Below, piece by piece: positions 59,070-64,000 of a DNA stretch of 64,000 bases. Below the pieces are notes generated by a model. It did no database searches. It saw only the letters and a program-made list of their open reading frames with translations, and was not told the origin of the DNA. The stretch comes from Rhodopseudomonas palustris (GTDB lineage: Bacteria > Pseudomonadota > Alphaproteobacteria > Rhizobiales > Xanthobacteraceae): NCBI RefSeq assembly GCF_003226555.1, contig NZ_QKQS01000006.1:227221-291220 (forward strand), written 5' to 3'. Position 1 is the first letter of the stretch. Each line of letters starts with the position of its first letter. A program made the translations under genes and the position numbers.

Positions 59070-60674
59070 ATGAGCGAAACAGTGGATTTCGTCGTGGTCG
59101 GCGGCGGCTCGGGCGGCTGCGCCGTCGCTGGAAGGCTGTCGGAAGATGCCGGCACGTCGGTGGTGCTGCTCGAAGCCGGCGGCACCGCCGACAATTGGGT
59201 GGTGAAGACGCCCTACGCGCTATCGCTGATGGTGCCGAGCAAGCTGAACAACTGGCATTTCGAGACCGTGCCGCAGTCCGGCCTCAATGGCCGGATCGGC
59301 TACCAGCCGCGCGGCAAGGGCCTCGGCGGCTCGTCGGCAATCAACGCGATGGTGTATATCCGCGGGCACAAATGGGACTACGACCACTGGGCCGAGCTCG
59401 GCAATGCCGGCTGGTCCTATGCGGACGTGCTGCCGTATTTCAAGCGCTCGGAGAACAACACCGAGTTCAACGGCGCGTATCACGGCCAGAGCGGTCCGCT
59501 GCATGTGAACCGGCTGCGCACCGACAATCCGGTGCACGAGATCTTCCTGCAGGCGGCGCGCGAGGCGCAGTTCCGCATCCGCGATGACTTCAACGGCGAG
59601 GAGCAGGAAGGCCTCGGTCCGTATCAGCTCACTCAGCACAACGGCGAACGCTGGAGCGCCGCGCGCGCCTATGTGCATCCCTACATCGGCACACGTCCCA
59701 ATCTGCGGGTCGAGACCGAGGCGCAGGCGACGCGGATCCTGGTCGAAGGAGGCCGCGCGGTCGGTGTTGCCTATCGGCAGAACGACCAGATCCGCGAGAT
59801 CCGCGCCCGCCGCGAAGTGATCCTCGCCTCCGGCGCGTTTCAGTCGCCGCAATTGTTGATACTGTCGGGCATCGGCGACGCCGCCGCGCTGAAACCCCAT
59901 GGCATCGACGTCGTGCATCATTTGCCAGGCGTCGGCCAGAACCTGCAGGATCACCCCGACTTCATCTTTTCCTATCAGTCCGACGCGCCGTACTTCACCG
60001 GCACCAGCTTCACCGGGATCGCGCGGCTGCTGTCGACGATCGGTCAGTATCGCCGCGAGGGCCGCGGACCGCTGACCACCAACTTCGCCGAATGCGGCGG
60101 CTTCTTGAAGACCCGGCCCGACCTCGACGTGCCCGACATCCAGTTGCATTTCGGTATGGCAATGGTCGACGATCACGGCCGCAAGCGGCACTGGGGCACG
60201 GGATTCTCCTGCCATTTCTGCCTGCTGCGGCCGAACAGCCGCGGCAGCGTCAGCCTCGCTAGCGCCGATCCGTTCGCACCGCCGCGGATCGATCCGAATT
60301 TCCTCGGCGATCCGTCCGATCTCGAAACCATGGTGGCGGGCTACAAGACCACGCAGCGGCTGATGCAGACGCCGGCGCTGCGCGCGCTGCAGCAGAAGGA
60401 TCTGTTCACCGCGAACGTCCACTCCGACGACGACATCCGCGCCATCCTGCGGGAGCGCGTCGACACCGTGTATCACCCGGTCGGCACCTGCAAGATGGGC
60501 AGCGATCCGATGGCGGTGGTCGATCCACGTTTGAAAGTGCATGGCGTCGGTGGCTTGCGCATCGTCGACGCCTCGGTGATGCCCACCTTGATCGGCGGCA
60601 ACACCAACGCCCCTACCATCATGATCGGCGAGAAAGCCGCCGACATGATCCGCGAGGAGATGCGGGCGCATTGA
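59070..60674 (+). CDS. GMC family FAD-dependent alcohol oxidoreductase
   Basis: A 534-residue GMC-family flavoenzyme (choline/alcohol dehydrogenase-like). VVVGGGSGGCAVAGRLSE is the dinucleotide-binding motif, GLGGSSAINAMVYIRGH the first GMC signature, and GAFQSPQLLILSGIGD the second. The C-terminal active site has His in VYHPVGTCKMG and Asn in GGNTNAPTIMIGEKAAD. It oxidises an alcohol to an aldehyde. The GAGGG site precedes the ATG at 59070. Pairing with the upstream aldehyde dehydrogenase is inference from spacing. Confidence 0.96.
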   Translation: MSETVDFVVVGGGSGGCAVAGRLSEDAGTSVVLLEAGGTADNWVVKTPYALSLMVPSKLNNWHFETVPQSGLNGRIGYQPRGKGLGGSSAINAMVYIRGHKWDYDHWAELGNAGWSYADVLPYFKRSENNTEFNGAYHGQSGPLHVNRLRTDNPVHEIFLQAAREAQFRIRDDFNGEEQEGLGPYQLTQHNGERWSAARAYVHPYIGTRPNLRVETEAQATRILVEGGRAVGVAYRQNDQIREIRARREVILASGAFQSPQLLILSGIGDAAALKPHGIDVVHHLPGVGQNLQDHPDFIFSYQSDAPYFTGTSFTGIARLLSTIGQYRREGRGPLTTNFAECGGFLKTRPDLDVPDIQLHFGMAMVDDHGRKRHWGTGFSCHFCLLRPNSRGSVSLASADPFAPPRIDPNFLGDPSDLETMVAGYKTTQRLMQTPALRALQQKDLFTANVHSDDDIRAILRERVDTVYHPVGTCKMGSDPMAVVDPRLKVHGVGGLRIVDASVMPTLIGGNTNAPTIMIGEKAADMIREEMRAH

Positions 60675-60994
60675 GGTCGTCTTGCTGGTGACGTCATTCC
60701 GGGGCACGCGCAGCGCGACCCCGGAACCCAGCAGTTTGGTCCCCGCGATCCCCGCCGCGGATGAACTCATCGAGATTCCGGGTTCGCTCACTTCGTGAGC
60801 GCCCCGGAATGACGAGGGATAGAGCCTGCCCGCCGAGCGCACAGAACATCCAGCGCAGTCATTACCAGATGCGTCCGCGGTCAAGCACACGTGAGAAACA
60901 CTCATGCTTGGCATCGCGCCGCAGCGCGTAGGAATGTCGTGCTCGCGAGTTGCACTCGCCTCCTGGAACGACAATTGAAAGGCGGAGCCGATTG
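60675..60994. other. 320-bp gene-free stretch
   Basis: Between the convergent GMC and SDR genes. It holds one dispersed palindrome (60692-60814); nothing else is recognised. Confidence 0.65.
60692..60814. repeat. Dispersed palindromic element, ATTCCGGGGC family (copy 5)
   Basis: Left arm CGTCATTCCGGGGCACGCG, right arm GCGCCCCGGAATGACG, inner CCCCGGAACC and GATTCCGGGTT; the left inner part differs from the other copies. Sits between convergent genes. Confidence 0.85.
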
Positions 60995-61756
60995 TTACCC
61001 CAGCAAGAACCCACCATCTACCGTCACCACGCTGCCGGTCATGTAGCGCGAGGCGCTGGAGGCCAGCAGCAGGATGGCGCCGTCGAGGTCGCTTTCGTGG
61101 CCGACGCGACGCTGCGGGATGCTCTTGATCAGCTTCTCGCCGGCCGGCGTCGCCCACAGCTCGCGGTTGATGTCGGTGTCGATGTAGCCCGGCGCCAGCG
61201 CGTTGACGCGGATGCGCGAGCTCGCGAGCTCCAGCGCCATCGCCTTGGTGGCCTGGATGATGCCGGCCTTGGAGATGGCGTAGGGCGAGACGAATTTCAG
61301 CACGCTCTGTCCGAGCACCGAGGCGATGTTGACGATGTTGCCGCCCTGCTGCCGCGCGATCATCCGCCGCGCGACTTCGGTGGCGAGGAAGTACGCGCCC
61401 TTCAGATTGGCGCCGATCACCTTGTCCCAATCGGCCTCGGTGGTGTCGACCGCAAGTTTCTCGGTGGCGACGCCGGCGTTGTTGATCAGCACGGTGATCG
61501 AGCCGAGCGCGGCCTCGGCCTGATCGAGCGCCGCAGCCATCGAGCCGAGATCGGTGACATCCATCTGCACCGCGACAGCACGGCCGCCGCCGTCCTTGAT
61601 CTCCTGTTCGAGCGTTTTCAGCTTGTCGATCTGCCGCGCCGCCAGCACGATCGCGGCGCCGCGTGCGGCGAGCACGCGGGCGAATTGCCGGCCCAGCCCC
61701 TGCGATGCGCCGGTGACCAGAATGACTTCGTTGCTGACGTCGAACAGTTGATCCAT
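60995..61756 (-). CDS. SDR family oxidoreductase (FabG-like)
   Basis: A 253-residue classical short-chain dehydrogenase. TGASQGLGRQFARVL binds the nucleotide, NNAG and the catalytic Ser/Tyr/Lys (NIASVLGQSVLKF, then SPYAISKAG) are intact. ALAPGYIDTDINRE and SGSVVTVDGGFLLG-type ends are typical. Probably an NADP/NAD-dependent 3-oxoacyl or alcohol reductase. It is divergent from the next SDR, with a 108-bp gap. Confidence 0.93.
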   Translation of the reverse strand: MDQLFDVSNEVILVTGASQGLGRQFARVLAARGAAIVLAARQIDKLKTLEQEIKDGGGRAVAVQMDVTDLGSMAAALDQAEAALGSITVLINNAGVATEKLAVDTTEADWDKVIGANLKGAYFLATEVARRMIARQQGGNIVNIASVLGQSVLKFVSPYAISKAGIIQATKAMALELASSRIRVNALAPGYIDTDINRELWATPAGEKLIKSIPQRRVGHESDLDGAILLLASSASRYMTGSVVTVDGGFLLG

Positions 61757-61864
61757 GCCGCGTTTCCCGTTGATGTGTTATGCGTGGCCTTCCCCTTACC
61801 ATGCCGAAGCCGCTTGGCTAGAGTGCCGCCCTCACCGACATCGCCATCCATGCTGGAGTGAAAC

Positions 61865-62647
61865 GTGGATCTTGGAATCAAAGGCCGCCGCGCGCTGGTG
61901 TGCGCATCGAGCAAAGGATTGGGACGTGGCTGCGCTGCGGCGCTCGCCGCCGAAGGCGTGCATGTGACGATGACCGCACGCGGCGCCGAGGCGCTGGCAC
62001 AGGCCGCCGCTGAGCTGCGCAAGGCCTATCCCGACGTCGAGATCATCGATGTCGCCGGCGACATCACCACGCCGGAAGGCCGCGCCGCAGCGCTGAAGGC
62101 GTGCCCGGAGCCGGACATCCTGATCAACAATGCCGGCGGACCGCCGCCCGGTGATTTCCGCGACTGGAACCGCGACGACTGGATCAAGGCGCTCGACGCC
62201 AACATGCTGACGCCGATCGAGCTGATCAAGGCGACCGTCGACAAGATGATCGAACGCAAGTTCGGCCGCATCGTCAACATCACCTCGGCCGCCGTGAAGG
62301 CACCGATCGACGTGCTCGGCCTGTCCAATGGCGCACGCACCGGCCTGACCGGCTTCGTCGCCGGCCTGTCGCGCAAGACCGTCCGGCACAATGTGACGAT
62401 CAACGCGCTGCTGCCCGGGCCGTTCGACACCGACCGGCTGCGCGGCGTCGCGGCCGGCCAGGCGAAAGCGTCGGGCAAGCCGGCCGAGCAGATCCTGGAA
62501 GCGCGGAAGAACGAGAATCCGGCGGGCCGGTTCGGCACCGCCGACGAGTTCGGCGCGGCCTGCGCGTTCCTGTGCAGCGTTCACGCCGGCTATATCACCG
62601 GCCAGAACCTGCTGCTCGATGGCGGCGCATTTCCCGGCACGATGTAA
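61865..62647 (+). CDS. SDR family protein with altered catalytic residues
   Basis: A 260-residue SDR. CASSKGLGRGCAAAL is the nucleotide motif (variant: ASSKGLG instead of TGxxxGxG), NNAGGPPPGDF follows. After the catalytic Ser in NITSAAVKAPIDVLG, the Tyr-x3-Lys is replaced by Ser-x3-Arg (LSNGARTG). This is a known SDR subgroup signature, but activity in it is little studied. The C-terminal TGQNLLLDGGAFPGT is typical of the fold. GTG start at 61865. Divergent from the classical SDR at 60995. Confidence 0.92.
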   Translation: MDLGIKGRRALVCASSKGLGRGCAAALAAEGVHVTMTARGAEALAQAAAELRKAYPDVEIIDVAGDITTPEGRAAALKACPEPDILINNAGGPPPGDFRDWNRDDWIKALDANMLTPIELIKATVDKMIERKFGRIVNITSAAVKAPIDVLGLSNGARTGLTGFVAGLSRKTVRHNVTINALLPGPFDTDRLRGVAAGQAKASGKPAEQILEARKNENPAGRFGTADEFGAACAFLCSVHAGYITGQNLLLDGGAFPGTM

Positions 62648-62701
62648 AGATCGCGCCGACGTTCCCACCGGCAGCGGCAACGCTGCCGGCGCACGGCCCG
62701 G

Positions 62702-63328
62702 CTATTTCTGAGCCGTCATCACGATCCGCACCAAATCGGTGGCGTTGCGCGCCCCGAGCTTCTTCATGATGTTGGCGCGGTGATACTCGATGGTGCGCGG
62801 GCTGATGCCGAGCTGGCGACCGGCCTCCTTGTTGGTGTTGCCAGAGGAGAACAGCTCCAGCACCTCGCGCTCGCGCAGCGTCAGCGGTTCCTTGCCGGGG
62901 AAATTATAGGACGGCGCCTTGCTGGCCTGACCGGCGTCACGGCGGCGTGAAAACGCCTCGATCGCTTCTTCGACCCGCGACACGATCTCCTTACCGCGGA
63001 ACGGCTTCTCGATGAAATCGAGCGCGCCATTCTTGATGGCGTTGACCGCCATCGCGATATCGCCTTTGCCGGAAATCATGAATATCGGCGCCGGATAATC
63101 TTCGGCATGGAGCTCGGCGAGAATATCCAGACCGGACCGACCGGGAATATGCACGTCGAGCAGAATGCAGGCCGGGCTGCGGTTGCGCGCCACCGCAAGC
63201 AACGATTCACCATCGGCGAAGCAAATCACCTGATAGCCCGCGGCCGAAAGCACGATCGACAGCGTTTCGCGGACCGCCGGATCGTCATCGACGACGAAGA
63301 CCTCTCCCCCCGATGATTGCTCGTTCAT
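62702..63328 (-). CDS. FixJ-type response regulator (REC-LuxR HTH)
   Basis: A 208-residue two-domain regulator. Receiver domain: acidic pair in VFVVDDDPAVRETL, phosphoacceptor Asp in CILLDVHIPG, Thr/Ser in IFMISGKGD, Lys in FIEKPF. The C-terminal LuxR/FixJ helix-turn-helix (LTLREREVLELFSSGNTNKEAGRQLGISPRTIEYH, read in parts) is complete. The ATG at 63328 is chosen (MNEQSSGGE). Divergent from a membrane sensor gene that is cut by the window end, the probable partner kinase. Confidence 0.94.
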   Translation of the reverse strand: MNEQSSGGEVFVVDDDPAVRETLSIVLSAAGYQVICFADGESLLAVARNRSPACILLDVHIPGRSGLDILAELHAEDYPAPIFMISGKGDIAMAVNAIKNGALDFIEKPFRGKEIVSRVEEAIEAFSRRRDAGQASKAPSYNFPGKEPLTLREREVLELFSSGNTNKEAGRQLGISPRTIEYHRANIMKKLGARNATDLVRIVMTAQK

Positions 63329-63774
63329 TGCACGACCTCCCGGTAAATAACCATGATGGAACGCACCACTTTGGTTTGAACCCGTAATTGTACGAGGAAC
63401 CAAGTTAACTCGAAGACAGCACCAAACCGTTATAGTGATCTGGTAATTTGCGAGGTCGGCGGTGTTATCTGCCTCCTCTGTACTAACTGAAAAACAACTC
63501 CAAGGTCGGACGCTCGACTATCGTCACGCGGATCACTCGTCGCCCTGCCCTGATCGGATACGACCGACGAGCCGAAGCGTTTCACGCCACGGTCGAGGAC
63601 TATAATGGCCCGAATATCACTATGAGCCGGATTCGAGCAAGCAAACCGTCCGATTCAGTACGGCGCCGGGTGGATAACCCGGCTTGTCACGATCCGCGAA
63701 GCCGGCGCCGGCCCACGACCGAGCGCTGCCGCACCCCTGCCCCGCCCTCGCACCGCTGACCGAGAGGCCCGTCG
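63329..63774. other. 446-bp divergent intergenic region
   Basis: The gap between the response regulator and the sensor gene. It is less GC-rich around 63345-63480 (AGTTAACT, GTTATAGTGATCTGGTAATTTG), where promoters for both directions are likely. No gene is recognised in it. Confidence 0.5.
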
Positions 63775-64000
63775 ATGCTGCCGCCGGCCCGCCCGAATCT
63801 CAAGCGCTCGCTGGTCACCCTGCGGCTGACGACCGTAGTCCTGATCGTCACCATTGTCGGCACCAACCTGATCTTTCTCAGCAACCTGCGCGAAACCACG
63901 CTGCAGACCGCGGAAACCAACCTGTCGCGCTATGCGCTGACGCTGGCGGAGGAAGCCGACCGCTCGTTCAAATCGGTCGACCTGCTGCTGTCCAGCATCC
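63775..64000 (+). CDS. N-terminal part of a membrane sensor protein (3' truncated by window)
   Basis: The first 75 residues of a protein whose N-terminus is basic (MLPPARPNLKRSL), followed by a membrane helix (TTVVLIVTIVGTNLIFLSNL) and an extracytoplasmic helix (ETTLQTAETNLSRYALTLAEEADRS in parts) typical of dCache sensors of histidine kinases or diguanylate cyclases. The output domain is beyond the window. Because it is divergent from a FixJ-type regulator, a histidine kinase is likely. Confidence 0.75.
   Translation, partial: MLPPARPNLKRSLVTLRLTTVVLIVTIVGTNLIFLSNLRETTLQTAETNLSRYALTLAEEADRSFKSVDLLLSSI

Noticed and set aside
59220-61802. 860-codon open frame on the minus strand
   Set aside because: Antisense to the GMC oxidoreductase and out of frame with the SDR; no domain is recognisable.
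63345-63480. CtrA-like TTAAC half site in the response-regulator promoter region
   Set aside because: Only a half site is present; the partner TTAA at the right spacing is missing.

Overview
The window is a high-GC chromosomal segment of an alphaproteobacterium of the Bradyrhizobium/Rhodopseudomonas group, most like Rhodopseudomonas palustris. The grounds are base composition and codon use, many GTG/TTG starts, CoA-dependent aromatic and acyl-acid catabolism, P450/ferredoxin genes, a CtrA-type box, a FixK/FNR-type box and several families of dispersed palindromic repeats. The assignment is inference; no marker gene fixes the species.

Layout. 1-3.6 kb: end of an unknown gene, an atypical SDR, a GH1 beta-glucosidase and an SbmA/BacA-like permease. 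3.7-9.9 kb: an amidase, then a co-directional set of CxxHxxC ferredoxin, cytochrome P450, molybdopterin oxidoreductase, hydrolase-OsmC fusion and fatty acid desaturase, headed by a double GTTGCAACAC repeat. 10.4-16.1 kb: a PAP/fibrillin-like protein, then divergent paaZ and paaG-paaI-paaK of phenylacetate degradation. 16.3-21.3 kb: MFS transporter, LysR-alkB pair, PPOX flavoprotein, Cys-cluster protein, a small conserved protein and a phasin-like protein with a CtrA-type box between the last two. 21.3-26.1 kb: membrane diguanylate cyclase, DUF3307 membrane protein, a stand-alone DUF6537-like protein and a membrane cyclic-nucleotide-binding protein.

26.4-40.3 kb is a large acyl-CoA catabolic block: enoyl-CoA hydratase, nitroreductase, two nearly identical acyl-CoA dehydrogenases in tandem, a smaller acyl-CoA dehydrogenase, a feruloyl-CoA-synthase-like ligase, enoyl-CoA hydratase, SDR, a TetR regulator and, divergently, a thiolase and a second CoA ligase. 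Together these could carry an acid through activation, dehydrogenation, hydration, second oxidation and thiolysis. A 460-bp gene-free leader with a repeated motif lies before the SDR.

40.4-46.9 kb: TonB/TolA-like protein, amidase, large acyl-CoA dehydrogenase, TSUP permease, DUF1127 protein and CinA/PncC-like protein. 47-48.9 kb is decayed (PepSY and M20 peptidase remnants around an intact PPOX gene). 48.9-57.3 kb: AraC regulator, crcB, sodB, MFS and MATE transporters, DUF2147 and DUF3095 proteins, a GNAT/DUF1778 toxin-antitoxin pair and the initiator tRNA. 57.6-62.6 kb: coniferyl-aldehyde-dehydrogenase-like enzyme, GMC oxidoreductase and two SDRs. 62.7-64 kb: FixJ-type response regulator divergent from a truncated membrane sensor gene.
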